From: Albula goreensis
Lineage: Eukaryota; Chordata; Actinopteri; Albuliformes; Albulidae
NCBI GenBank assembly: GCA_022829145.1
Contig: CM040753.1
Location: forward strand, 2,287,649-2,351,648
DNA: 64,000 bases
Direction: 5' to 3'
In this document: positions 25,196 to 37,700 of the stretch, piece by piece
How the letters are laid out: each line of letters opens with the position of its first letter
How positions within the stretch are numbered: the stretch's first letter is position 1
Position numbers and translations under genes: made by a program
The notes under the pieces: generated by a model
Told to the model about the DNA's origin: nothing
The model's database searches: none
The model's input: the letters and a program-made list of their open reading frames with translations, nothing else

Positions 25196-26351
25196 TCCCT
25201 GTGTGTCACGAATCACAGCAAAAAAACATATATTTTAAACAGAGTTCCCTCCCTCCCCCCATCCATGCTTGTGGTTCTGGTGTTGTCTGAGGAGAGGGGG
25301 GGGGGGGTTCCCATTTTAAACAGAGCCTGCTCTTGATCCACTGAGAGAATGACAAAGCCGCTTTATTATTTTGCACCCTGGACCGTAGCATCCCCCTCTC
25401 GCTTCAAAAGAAGACTGGGAAAGGGGGGTGGAAGGATGGGGGAGAGAATTGCATTCCAAACTTGCATTTGTGAACAGAGGCAAAATAAAAACCAAAAGTC
25501 AGTCTGCACAAACAAAATAAACAATAGTATAAACAACAAATCAACAGCAAGCACACCAAAAACAATAATATCAACAGTAAACATAATCGTAGGGGGAGAG
25601 AGTGAGAGAGAGGGAGAGGGGTTGAGGGGGAGAGAGTGAGAGATCCCAGATACAGTGAGCTACCACAGTGGAACGGCCCAGTGGAGTGTGTAAGTGCGTG
25701 CGCGAGTGTGAGTGTGTGAGTACGTGTGCACACTAGCAAACCGTTCGCCATTTCACTGTGGGGTAACTGCTGAACTGTGTCCAACGTTTTTTTTGACTCC
25801 AGCAAAAGTGAGCTCCATGCCCGCTGTCTGTAGTCAATGATAAAATGTGTAGGTAGACTATGCGGGTGACTGAAGGTGACTGTTATCAGTCTTGTTCACC
25901 TGTCATGACTACAATAACCCAGCATAAAAACAAATTCACTTGAAGCATACTAAAACTGCATGTACCTGATGTTGTCATGTTGCATCCAGTCAAATCAATG
26001 AAATCAGGTGAAGACACTGAGTTTGGGCATTCAGCAGCCAACTTGCACATCTCACACACACATGCATCGTCCAACCCTGCTCCCATTAAACTCCATCTCA
26101 CATTAGTGTCAGAATCAGTCCTCTTCACTTGGTAAACATCTCTGAAATGCCATTTAATATTGTCTCTTCAGCTTCACTCTTCACCGCGTCCTCAAAGAAA
26201 AGTTCCTGGAGCACATTCACAAATGTTGACTCATTTGATGAATTTGGGGGAATCTTTGCACAGTGGCTTTTCAAAGAGGTTATGATGTTCTCATTGGGGC
26301 AGTGGACAGTGAAGGGCTTGGTTGAGGTTGTTGAGATCACTAAGGAGAGAT

Positions 26352-27782
26352 GCTGTGGCCCTCCAGCACCAGGGTAGAGTAGCCCTGCAGGCACTGTGGC
26401 CCTCCAGGACCAGGGTAGAGTAGCCCTGCAGGCACTGTGGCCCTCCAGCACCAGGGTAGAGTAGCCCTGCAGGCACTGTGGCCCTCCAGGACCAGGGTAG
26501 GAAGTAGCCCTGCAGGCACTGTAACCCTCCAGGACCAGGGAGCCCTGCAGGTGCACTGGGGCCTGTAGCCCTCCAGCCTCCAGGACCAGGGTAGAGTAGC
26601 CCTGCAGGCACTGTGGCCCCTCCAGGACCAGCCCTGCAGGCACTGTGGCCCTCCAGGACCAGGGTAGAGTAGCCCTGCAGGCACTGGGGCCTCCAGGACC
26701 AGGGTAGAGTAGCCCTGCAGGCACTGTGGCCTCCAGGACCAGGGTAGAGTAGCCCTGCAGGCACTGTGGCCCTCCAGGACCAGGGTAGAGTAGCCCTGCA
26801 GGCACTGTGGCCCTCCAGGACCAGGGTAGAGTAGCCCTGCAGGCACTGTGGCCCTCCAGGACCAGGATAGAGTAGCCCTGCAGGCACTGTGGCCCTCCAG
26901 GACCAGGATAGAGTAGCCCTGCAGGCACTGTGGCCCTCCAGGACCAGGATAGAGTAGCCCTGCAGGCACTGTGGCCCTCCAGGACCAGGGTAGAGTAGCC
27001 CTGCAGGCACTGTGGCCCTCCAGGACCAGGGTAGAGTAGCCCTGCAGTACTGTGGCCCTCCAGGACCAGGGTAGAGTAGCCCTGCGTAGCCCTGCAGGCA
27101 CTGTGGCCCTCCAGGACCAGGGTAGAGTAGCCCTGCAGGCACTGTGGGCCTCCAGGACCAGGGTAGAGTAGCCCTGCAGGCACTGTGGGCCTCCAGGACC
27201 AGGGTAGAGTAGCCCTGCAGGTACTGTGGGCCTCCAGGACCCAGTAGCCCTGCAGGCACTGTGGCCCTCCAGGACCAGGTAGAGTAGCCCTGCAGGTACT
27301 GTGGGCCTCCAGGACCAGGGTAGAGTAGCCCTGCAGGTACTGTGGGCCTCCAGGACCAGGGTAGAGTAGCCCTGCAGGCACTGTGGCCCTCCAGGACCAG
27401 GGTAGAGTAGCCCTACAGGCACTGTGGCCCTCCAGGACCAGGGTAGAGTAGCCCTGCAGGCACTGTGGCCCTCCAGGACCAGGATAGAGTAGCCCTGCAG
27501 GCACTGTGGCCCTCCAGGACCAGGATAGAGTAGCCCTGCAGGCACTGTGGCCCTCCAGGACCAGGATAGAGTAGCCCTGCAGGCACTGTGGCCCTCCAGG
27601 ACCAGGATAGAGTAGCCCTGCAGGCACTGTGGCCCTCCAGGACCAGGATAGAGTAGCCCTGCAGGCACTGTGGCCCTCCAGGACCAGGGTAGAGTAGCCC
27701 TGCAGGTACTGTGGCCCTCCAGGACCAGGATAGAGTAGCCCTGCAAACACTGTGGCCCTCCAGGACCAGGGTAGAGTAGCCT
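26352..27782 (+). repeat. 41-bp minisatellite, about 34 copies
   Basis: The monomer runs tgtggccctcc, aggaccaggRtagag, tagccctgcaggcac, where R is a G/A variant arranged in blocks (A-type runs at 26860-26960 and 27475-27660). Several monomers are truncated or lose a base (for example near 26500-26640 and 27040-27090). The unit has no stop in any minus-strand frame, which creates false open frames of up to 541 codons. The monomer resembles the end of a common fish repeat (a CCTGGAGGGCCACAGTG-like text on the minus strand). Confidence 0.92.
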
Positions 27783-28819
27783 TCAGAGATGGAATATTTT
27801 ATTTGGATCCTTTTATAATGATAATTTCGGTGTAGCTTTTCAGTCTTTTTCCAGCCCAGAGGATTCCAAAATGTTAACATAATCCGGAGCATTGATTTTT
27901 ATGCTTTGTTAATATTTAGTGTGTGATTTAAAAGGTGCTGACTGTGTAGCAGACAGTAATGGGCCATAAAATTGCAGTTAATGGCATGTTATCTCTTTTT
28001 TTTTAACTCAAGGTCAGCAAGCATCAACATTTACCATTAGAGGGCAAATGATTTGATTTCACACAGGGATGACTGTTCAGTTAAATCATCCTTTTATTTT
28101 TAAATAGAAGTCCAGTGCCATGAGAGAAAATGACCGGAGAGAGCCTGATGAAGCATAGCAGCCAAGAACGGTTTTGACAGTCTTTGTGGTGCCAAAAAAA
28201 GCTTTCTCTTCCTTCCTCTTCTTTCTCATTCACTCCATTCCTCCATCGCTTATATCCAAGGGGTTTGTTCGTCTTCTGCTGTGGTGTCAGAGATCATTGT
28301 GATTCCCGTACAGTAATTCCAGGAGTGAGGCGCGGACTCGTGCCACACGACTCACATGGTCACTTTTCGGACCATTACAGAACTCCTTAGGGGATGCAGT
28401 TGGGCTTGTGGTTGGGGTGGCCCATCTCAAAATAACGTATCAGGCGAACTTCCCTCGGCTTTCTGCTGGAGATTTTAGAGAACTGAGGGGAAATGATTCC
28501 ATTCTCCGCACAGCAGGGGTTCTATCAAGCTTTGCACTTAAAATAAACGACATTTTTTTTGTTCTTCAGTTTTGGATCTATTATGTTACTTTTTATAATG
28601 GCTTCTTTCCCAGGATGATGCTCTTTTAAAATGATTTTGAAGTCATATTTTCCCAGTACTTGCATTTATGTGAGATCTGTAGATCTCTGCCTGTCTGTTT
28701 CTCTCACCCTTTATGTGTGTCCCTGTTATATAGCTGCTCCAGTTAATTTTCCAACCTTTTTAGCTCACTATCTTGTTTTCCTTATCAAGGCATTGTTTAT
28801 TATTAAGTATTATATCAGT

Positions 28820-28898
28820 AGCACACACACACACACACACACACTCACACTCCCTAACCTGTCTATGTTACCTATGTCTCTCTCTCTCTCTCTCTCCA

Positions 28899-28950
<52 letters not shown>

Positions 28951-28983
28951 CACACTCCCTAACCTGTCTATGTTACCTCTCTT

Positions 28984-29024
<41 letters not shown>
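28820..29024 (+). repeat. Compound CA/CT microsatellite, duplicated unit
   Basis: Two (CA)n-(CT)n blocks are separated by the same short unique text, CTCCCTAACCTGTCTATGTT, at about 28851 and 28956. The whole microsatellite unit, about 100 bases, was therefore duplicated in tandem. Confidence 0.85.
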
Positions 29025-29025
<1 letters not shown>

Positions 29026-30331
29026 GAATAAAGACTGAAGAAGTGAGGAGCTGTGCAGTGTATATGCAGAGGGTGACCCGTTCTCTGTTCATCTTCTGTT
29101 TCACTTTCTGTTGCACACATTTCCCAGCATGCAGTAACCATTAACTCCACAGCCTCTCTGACCCACAGGGGATCCCACACATGTGGGTGACACACACAAC
29201 AACAGGCCGAAATCAGTGCACTAAAACTGCCTCAGATCCATCTGCTAACAGGCAACCGCTGTGCTAACAGCATCCAAAACCATAAAAAAGGTGTTTTTTT
29301 TTTTTTTTAACGGGGGAAGAAAGAGATGCTTGGGAGGTTGATTTCATTTTCATTTTAAATTTTAAAGACCCAGAAAAAGATTAAGTGAGTCGATCTGCTG
29401 CATTTAGTACAGAGTTACAGCAAAAGCCGACCCACCCGGACCCTCCCTGGGTCCAGTGTTGAGGACCGCTGTGTTCAGTAACACAGGTTACCTTCAGGCT
29501 AAACTGGGTGGCTCCTGACAGCTCCGTATTGGTTGTTGAAAAGTGGGCGGTGTCAACAACTACCACATGAAAATTAAACCTGATTGGCTCTTGTACATGG
29601 CTCTTGCATGGTTACCTCGTGCTCTGCTCTCTGATTGGTAAACTGCACTGTAGTCACTGCAAAATTCCACATTCCACTAATTTGCATAATGCAGACAAGA
29701 ACCAAAGTTTCTTCTCAAAAGAACCAACCAGCAACTATTATAAGTGTCATGTTGCTGTTTCATGTCTCTCTCTCTTTCTCTTTGTAGGCTAGATTCCAGG
29801 TATGAGTTTTCATGCATTATGTCCATAATGTGTGTCCACAAAGAAAACAGTTGGCAGGGTTATTCACCTCCATTCATTTTAAATGGAGGAAAATGATGGA
29901 ATGTGCTGGGAATGGTGGGAATGTTTGCGTTGAGAATGTGCCAGCCAGGTAATGAAGTTTCCATCCTCTGAGTTGGAAGCCCAGCTCTCCAGCTATTGTA
30001 CTTCACTGCTGCCCCCATTTTGGAGAACCTGGTGATCTGTCAATCAAGACATCACCTGTCAGTGAGCGAGCATCATTATATTCAATCTCTCCTCATACTC
30101 CTCCCTGTGGATCCCTCTCTCCCTCCTTCATCCATCCCTTCCTGCTCCTCCTCCTCTTCCTCTCCCTGTTTTTCTCCTTATATACTTATTCCTCTTTTCC
30201 TCCTCTGTCCTTCCCCCTCTCTTCTCTCTCCCCCACAGTAATTAATAAATAAATCCCCTGAATTATTCCCGGCCTCCTCAGTTCTTGCTCTTAACTCCAG
30301 TTCTGCCTCACTCTCTCTGAAACAGGGTGAT

Positions 30332-30795
30332 TAAATGTGTGTGTGTGAGTGAGAGAGGGGAGTGTGTGTGTTGTGTTTGTTTGTGTGTGTGTGTAAGTGT
30401 TAGAGGGTCTGGGCTGAGCAGTGATGAGGTTTAACACACTGTGGAGCAGATGGAGGGACAGGCAGGCGTGTGGTCCTGCGTGTGTGAGTGAGAGAGGGAG
30501 AGTGTGTTTGTGTTTGTTTGTGTGTGTGTGTGTGAGTGAGGGAGTGTGTGTGTGTTTGTTTGTGTGTGTGTGTAAGTGTTAGAGGGTCTGGGCTGAGCAG
30601 TGATGAGGTTTAACACACTGTGGAGCAGACGGAGGGACAGGCAGGCGTGTGGTCCTGTGTGTGTGAGTGAGAGAGGGAGAGTGTGTGTGTGTTTGTGTGT
30701 GTGTGTGTAAGTGTTCGAGGGTCTGGGCTGAGCAGTGATGAGGTTTAACACACTGTGGAGCAGACGGAGGGACAGGCAGGCGTGTGGTCCTGCAG
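30332..30795 (+). repeat. GT-rich tandem repeat with three unique-sequence copies
   Basis: A segment of about 75 bases starting AGAGGGTCTGGGCTGAGCAG (third copy CGAGGG...) occurs near 30402, 30581 and 30715, each followed by GAGTGAGAGAGG and a (GT)n block. The unit is 135-180 bases with microsatellite length variation. Confidence 0.85.
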
Positions 30796-30839
30796 ACTGA
30801 TCCTACACACGGACAGCAGATGTGCAGACCCTGGGCAGA

Positions 30840-31160
30840 CCCTTTCCTTTACCTCCATCCCTGCCTCATTTATTCACACTCATCCCCTGCATGCTCTCTC
30901 TCTTTCTCCTGCTGAGTCTCCCACTATTCTTCCCTTACTCTCTCTTTCTCTCCCTTCATCTATCCTGCTCTCCTTCTCTCTCTTTTCCCGCTCTCCCTCC
31001 ATGTCTCTTTCTCTTTCTTTCCTTCTTCCACCCTCTCTTTTCCTCTCCATCTCTGTCTCTCCTCCTCCTTCCTTGTCTCTGTCTCTCCCTCCATCCCTCC
31101 TGCTGTCCATCTCTCTCTCCTCCCCCTCTCATTCAGTCTTTTTTTCTCTCTTTCTCTTTT
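30840..31160 (+). repeat. Long polypyrimidine stretch
   Basis: About 320 bases of almost pure C/T on the plus strand, with runs such as TCTCTCTTTCTCTCCC. It is low complexity; such tracts can form triplex (H-DNA) structures. The open frames on either strand are not credible genes. Confidence 0.75.
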
Positions 31161-32487
31161 GCCCTTACACATATTACTTCCCAAAGGAAAAAAAAAGTAA
31201 TGGATGGACTCCGCTTATACTGGTTGTTTGATGTTATTGTAAACAGAGCGAGGACATTACCCATAATGCCAGAGTTCTAAATCTGAGGCCGCTGGAGTGA
31301 TCTTAGTCTCTCACGCTCTTTTGAGAATTACTCACCTTGAATGACGTAAGATCTGTGGGTCTGTAAATTGATGTTTTCAGGGTCAATGGGTTTTATGAAA
31401 GGTTCTGCCAGAAATATGTTTTTAATAGCGGATTCTCATGGACATTTTTTTTTTTAATATAGAATCATTTTTGATAAGTGATCTGTGTTTGAATATGCGT
31501 TATTCTGTCCCTGCAGAAGCAGCCATTGGGTCCATCACTGGCTCTGAGCTGCAGCACATCCCATAATTTCTGTTTTAAGTTACTCCAGAGGAACCTTGGG
31601 AGATGTTGTTTTACTACTCTACTCTGTCCACCTCTCTCTTATTTCGCACTCTCTTCTCCCCTCACTTCATTCATTTTTTTTCCATTTTCCTGTCTTTGGT
31701 TTCGCGTTCATGGTCTTCCTCTGTCTTCCTTTTCTCTCTGTAAACCTGCCCATCTGATTGGTCCTCCGGCTGACCCTCAGAACACAACAGGCGAAAAACA
31801 AAATAATAACTTCAGGTGCATTAAATGTTAAGTGTTATACCACAAAGCCAGCACAGCCAGTGACCAGATTCTCTTATATCCAGTGTACAAACCCAGCTCT
31901 TTCTTCCCTCCCTCCTGTCCTCTTAATTCCCCAAAAATTCTTGAGTGTGTGCAGAGTTGTGTGGCAGGGCGGCGAGCAGGAGTCCTGTTATCTGTGTTCC
32001 CCCAGTGTGCCGCTCCGTTCTGTAATATGGGCTCGTTCATAAGCAGACTGTGGCCTGGCAGCGATGTCTTTTCAGCGCTGAAATCAGCCGATAAACGGCT
32101 TTTTAAGACTCACTCAAATCTTCCCTCTGGAGGCCCATAATTCCCTCTAATTGTTTCTGTGGTCTTCCTGGTGTTCAGCCCAGTCCTCTGTTGTTGGGGT
32201 ATTACTGAGTTTGGCAGTGCAAAGTTTGTACTGGATGGCGGATTAAGAGTATGCTTTCTAGATACTGTGATCTTTTTTTTTTGTTTGTTTTTTTATGCTC
32301 GAGCTAATTATTTCTGATCTGTGTACTGAGGTGTAATCTTGTTGAAATTCTGCTTCACAGAAAACCCGTTTGGAGTTCTGATCTGTTGTATGTGAGAGTT
32401 CACTCTGTTTTACAATCATTACGAGGAAAAGACATTTTCATTTTCACTAGGATCGTGACCCCTCAGTCTGACCACACTCTGAAAACT

Positions 32488-32577
32488 CTATGTGTGTGTA
32501 TGTGTGTGTGTGTGTGCGCGCGCATGCACATTTGTGTGCATGGTGTGTATCAGTGTGCGTGCATGTGTGTGTGTATA

Positions 32578-32621
<44 letters not shown>

Positions 32622-32640
32622 GTGTGTGTGTGTGTATCTA
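32488..32640 (+). repeat. GT microsatellite
   Basis: Alternating TG/GT with GCGC interruptions, followed by an uninterrupted run near 32580-32620. Potential Z-DNA former. Confidence 0.9.
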
Positions 32641-32690
32641 TCTGTCTGGAAGGCACTTAAAATGCGTGACATTTATTCCAGAAGGCAGTC

Positions 32691-32704
32691 GTTGCCATGG
32701 CAAC
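32691..32704. promoter_or_regulatory. Perfect RFX X-box palindrome
   Basis: GTTGCCATGGCAAC is a full palindromic X-box, the high-affinity site of RFX transcription factors. It lies just past a GT microsatellite in stag1 intron 1. A 14-base exact match is rare by chance, but function is not shown. Confidence 0.5.
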
Positions 32705-33479
32705 ACTCCTTTACTGTAGGTCATGAGTTCCAGGATTGATTTCATTGGCTGGCTGGGGAGAATAGCCTGCTTGAGAAGCTCAGTGAACGGTACGAAGCAG
32801 ATAGTTAAAGAGCTGAGGATGGATGGGGGGTGTTTGTGGGGGACTTCTGTCCTACACCTTTGGTTGTTTAAGTATTTGATCATATTTCATACATCGGACC
32901 TAATAGTGTGGCTTTAATGTGCTTACCCAGCTTTGCAGGGCTGTGCTTCTTTTACCTAGTGACTTACTGTACAGAGGATAACAGTAGACTGGAGAGTTAA
33001 ATAATGCTCGTCAAATGCTTCATATTATGTTGTTCACTTGCCCTATTTTTATCTGAGCTTTACACTGACTGCTGGGCTGGTGATCAGCCCTTAAACACTG
33101 ATCTGTCTCTGCCTTTTATTAGGTATCCGTTTTCTCATATCACTTTCCATTTAGTATCACCTTCATGTACAAATCTTTTCATTCATTGCTAGCAATGTAC
33201 TGCCAATTCAGTCTGACTTTGGATGAAAAGAATTGAAATTAAATTATTGATTCTACCGCCGGCATAACCTTGTGGGAGAGAGAACACCGACTCACTCCTG
33301 TAACATGTCTTTACCAGTTACAAAGATGTGCATAAAGAAAACTGAAGGCTTGTCACCCTGCGTTCCAGGAGAAAAGATTGATTTAGCCCGGCCTTTTCAT
33401 GCATTTTTATTGAAGAGGGAAATCTGCCATTTTACAAGCGAATGACAGGCGAAGGAATCCCAGATTTGTCTGCTTGGCG

Positions 33480-33660
33480 GGGGGCAGCGCGCGTTAGATT
33501 AGCGCACAGCTTCGTGCGGCAGTCTTTCAGTAAAATGCATTAGCTTCTCGGCCCTATTGTACCAGCTCTTAATTACGCTTTTCATGCGGCGCTAACGGAC
33601 TGATTTACAGAGCGATGCGCCATTAGCGCTGGCGGTTAAGCTAATTGATTCTCAGCAAGG
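33480..33660. promoter_or_regulatory. Cluster of homeodomain cores, possible enhancer
   Basis: Five TAAT/ATTA-type cores occur in 180 bases: GATTA at 33498, ATTA at 33538, TTAATTA at 33569, ATTA at 33622 and TAATTG at 33642. They are separated by CpG-containing non-repetitive sequence. This texture resembles vertebrate conserved non-coding elements. Only cross-species alignment can test it. Confidence 0.3.
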
Positions 33661-34548
33661 GAAGCCCGTCCCTGCAGGATGTTCGCATGGCGCATATCTG
33701 AAAGTGTTGGCTCAAACTCGGGTTTTCTCTGGGATGCACCGGATTGGAATTGACTGAAGGTCACATTGAGATGTTTTATTTGCTGTATCGCAGCTTCTTT
33801 CACGATGTTTTCCCATTTAAGTAGAATCCATGGTACTGAACTTGTTAGCAAAGCACTTTAATGTGGAAATGCCCCACCTGGGATTTGATCCTGTAGCCAC
33901 ATGGGTTGCAAACCCTCTTACACTTATCTCTAAATGCATGTAGGTCCACATTTCCAGCATAACACACCCTACCGAAGTGCATTTGTGGCCAAGTGCACTC
34001 CCAGCTAAACACCCCTTATTCAAACAGAAACCGAATATACTGCAGTGTATTGTAAATGTATTTCACTTATTCTCCTCACAATATATTTATTATATAGTAT
34101 CACACACAGCTTTTTCATCAAAATTCGACACTGAATACATTTGAGCCAAACTGCACTCCCTGCTAAGCACCTCTCTGGCTGTATGTGATTGAGGCTAAGC
34201 ACAGTCCCAGTGAAACGCTCACTATGCTAAGCGCGCTTGCAGCTAAACTCCCTCCTGGTTAAATGCGTCTGTGGCTCCTTCACCAGAGGAGGGGAGACTG
34301 GAGCCAGTGCTGTTCTTCCCTGGAGACGGGACAGGGGAACATCCCTCAAATCCTCCCCTCCATCAATGGCTTAGCCCCCTCCACCTGCAGGAGAACAGGA
34401 GCACTATGCACTATGATAAACATCATAATCAAACACAAGTAAATGCATTGTATAATATAGTGGGTAAGTAGGGCCTCAGCACCATGAATAATTTAGCCCA
34501 GGTACCTTTCATTTAAGGTAGCAGGCGGGAGGTACAGCAAAACGGGTA

Positions 34549-34582
34549 TAGTGTGTGTCTGTCTGTCTGTGTGTGTGTGTGT

Positions 34583-34623
<41 letters not shown>

Positions 34624-34721
34624 TGTGTCTGTGTGTGTGTCTGTCTGTCTGTGTCTGTGTGTCTGTGTGTCTGTCTGTGTCTGTCTGTGTCTGTCTGTTT
34701 GTGTGTCTGTGTATATGTGTG

Positions 34722-34762
<41 letters not shown>
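34549..34762 (+). repeat. GT / CTGT microsatellite
   Basis: (GT)n mixed with CTGT tetramers, open in all three plus-strand frames, giving spurious Cys/Val-rich reading frames. Confidence 0.9.
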
Positions 34763-34763
<1 letters not shown>

Positions 34764-37700
34764 TCCTTGGGGTTTGGTGTGTCACACAGTGCTCATACCT
34801 TCATGGAGGTGTCACTGTGTAGCACCCCTGTCAGATTACAGAATGTGATATAAAAACTGATAAACATCAGGGTAAGTCAAACAGGCCTTTAACAGGGCGG
34901 TCACCACTGAGACACACCGGTGTGTCACTGTCAACACATCTATGTACCAGCCTACTGTTTAAGTTCAGCCGTAGAGCTACATACAAAGAAACAAGGGATA
35001 AAACCAGCGGACTGTGCTGCCCTCTCAGACAGGGGTTTGACCCCCCTCGACCACAGTATATAGCTATCCTGAATAGCGGAGCCACAGCTCGATAATATTT
35101 TTCCAATTAGTTGCTATGGTGATGGTGCTGTTGATCCTGTTACATTTACATGCGCCATTAATATAATAATCATTTTTAATAAAAGCAGGAAATTGCGCTG
35201 ACAAAATCTTATGTAGTGGCTGTAAGGATTTTGTGTTTTATACCAACATAGCACTGACCCCCCCAGCCCCCACCTGGACAACAGCCTATTATTCGGCCAA
35301 AGCCAGCCACTGCTTTTGATCTGAAGGAAATTGGTTGGGCTCTTAATTGCCTCTCTCGTTTGTGCAGAGTTAATAGACTTCCCTGCCGTGAATGGCCCCA
35401 GACTGTGATTAAATAAAAGATGTATAAAATAACATTTGAGAGGTTTGAGAGGTTTTTTTTCTTTCAGCAGGGATTCTGGGGTGGGGTGGGGGGAGGGGTG
35501 TAGACAGCCCTGTCTCTCGGTAACACCATGGGGGTGGGTCTGTGAAAGCCTGTTAGGATGAAAAGCAAAAGGCAGTTTTTTTCGGTCATTGATTAGAGTT
35601 TTCAGGCCTTGACTTCTCTTAATGCTGTGCTCGTCTGGAGACGTCAGTCCGCTGCCATGTGGAAAAGCTTCTCTAAAACCCTCAGGGCTGTGTTATTAAT
35701 AAGAACTGGAACAATACTCAACTTTATTCACACAGACTTTCCCCATATAGGTGCTAATAAGCAGTTTCCTGATAACAGCAAATAAACGGTGACGATGATG
35801 GCGAGTTCAGGGACCGCCACCAGCTTTGTCTGCGTGAGTCAGCGCTCGGTTTGTCAACAGACGTTATTTGAAAACCCAAGGAGAGTTCAGAGAACTTTAC
35901 ATCACCCAGATATTCCTGCCATAAAAAGACTTTTCTTTTTTTTCATCGCTCGTTGATGGTCACGCTTGAACCTGGAGACAAGGCTGCAAGGCAGCCTGTT
36001 TACCTCACTGCTCTGTCTTCCATGCACAGCCAAGAACACCGTCACCGACTGCAAAAAAAAAAAATGCAACTTCACTTTGCTCCAGTTATGCATTAGTCAC
36101 TTTTGAAACTGTAGAGTAGAGTATATCTTTACTATCCCTGAGGGCCAGTTTGTTTTGCAGGCAGTAGATACAAACATATACCATGTGTACCATACAAACA
36201 TCATACCTATATATGCACATGTACTGACCTCACAGCAATGGCAGTTCAAATGAAAGAGTGAAAGACGGAAAGAACTGTTTGTACAGTCTGTGAAGTGGTA
36301 AAGAACAAAAAAAAACAAATAAAAGCTGCAGATGACATCACAATATAGTTGCTAAGGTGTATTCCGAGTGCTGCAGAACCAAAGGGGCTTATGGGAGTCT
36401 GGAGATGACAGTTGCGTTCGAAGAAGTTGAGAGCACCTTAGACGCTTGGCTGTAGGCTGCCTGGCTTAACCGCAGGTCATTCCCTGGCAAGCCTGGGCCA
36501 GTCGTTGCCTCGGCAAACGCAGCACTGGTGCAGCTGGCACTCAAACAACCAATCGCAGGGCTCCCAGGTGAACATCTCACCTGTGGACCACCCACAGGTA
36601 GGTACCCCTTTCAGATCCTGGTTAGTCTGAAGGAGAGTTGGTGGAGAGATTCTAGTTTTTTCTGAAGTGAGATCATCGGTTTGTCTGAGGAAGGGGGGAA
36701 ACAGGGAGCAGGCTGAGTCTGTCTGAAGCAGGGACCAAATGAGATGGAAATAGCAGAGCGGACGTAGTTTTTCTGAAGTACAAGTGGGAATGATAAAATT
36801 TTAATGAGCTGCCTGCTCAGGCTAACTTCTTTTGGGAGCAGCAGAAACTGAGATTTGAGTTCAAACGGTTCAGATTAAACAGACGGAGGGATAATGATGA
36901 AGCAATCAAATTTATTTCATTTATTTATTTCTATTTAAATTTGTTTCAGTAAATCAGGCACGTGACCAGAATGCTAACCCTGGTGTCTCACAGCCAGATG
37001 GGAGAGAGGCAGCCGTGCTCTGAAAGTCTGGAAGATCGGAGATGGAGAGAATGAGAAAAAAGGAAATAGAAGGAAAAGAGTGAACGGGTGGAGATAGCTG
37101 AAGGGGGAGGGAAATAAGGCCTATTATTTCTCCCTGGTTTTTGTGTTTTTGTGACGCTGTGCAACACAATCTGCTTCACATTTGTATGCTTTGGCAACAC
37201 GAGTGCACATTTTAACAGGCCAATAAAGCACTCTGAAATAAAAAGTGAAAAACTGGAGGAAGGATTGCAGAGAAAGAAAGGAACGGATTGTTCCAGCTCG
37301 ACAGTGTGGTCTGGATCAGTTCTTTTTTTCTTTTCCCTTCCCTTGCTTTCTCTCTCTCTTCTTCTCCCTTGTTTCCTCCAGATCTCTAGTCCTGGTCGAG
37401 CTCCCACAGCAGTGTCTGGTACCGTAGTGAGGAGACCGAACAGACAGCTGCAGGGTGTGATGTTGGGAGGTTGAAGTGATGCTGGTGCAGGTTTAAAGAC
37501 CCGCTTGACTGATTGTAATGTTTTTAAACTGATTTATCCTGTTGTTTGACAGTGATATCACACAATGACCCACGTATATCAATTTACATTTCAAAAGTGT
37601 GAGAATTTTGACTCCCAAACTCTGTTTTCTTGCTTCCTTCTAAAACAATTTCCCATATTCTGTGATGTATATTCATACATATTTGACAGATTTATGCTGC

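Noticed and set aside
26125..27750. 541-codon minus-strand open frame and overlapping 322- and 468-codon frames
   Set aside because: They translate a 41-bp tandem repeat whose monomer lacks stops; the same residues recur in shifted frames.
33880..33910. Minus-strand GGATCAAATCC resembling a tRNA B box
   Set aside because: Three mismatches to consensus and no A box or cloverleaf; probably an old SINE trace.
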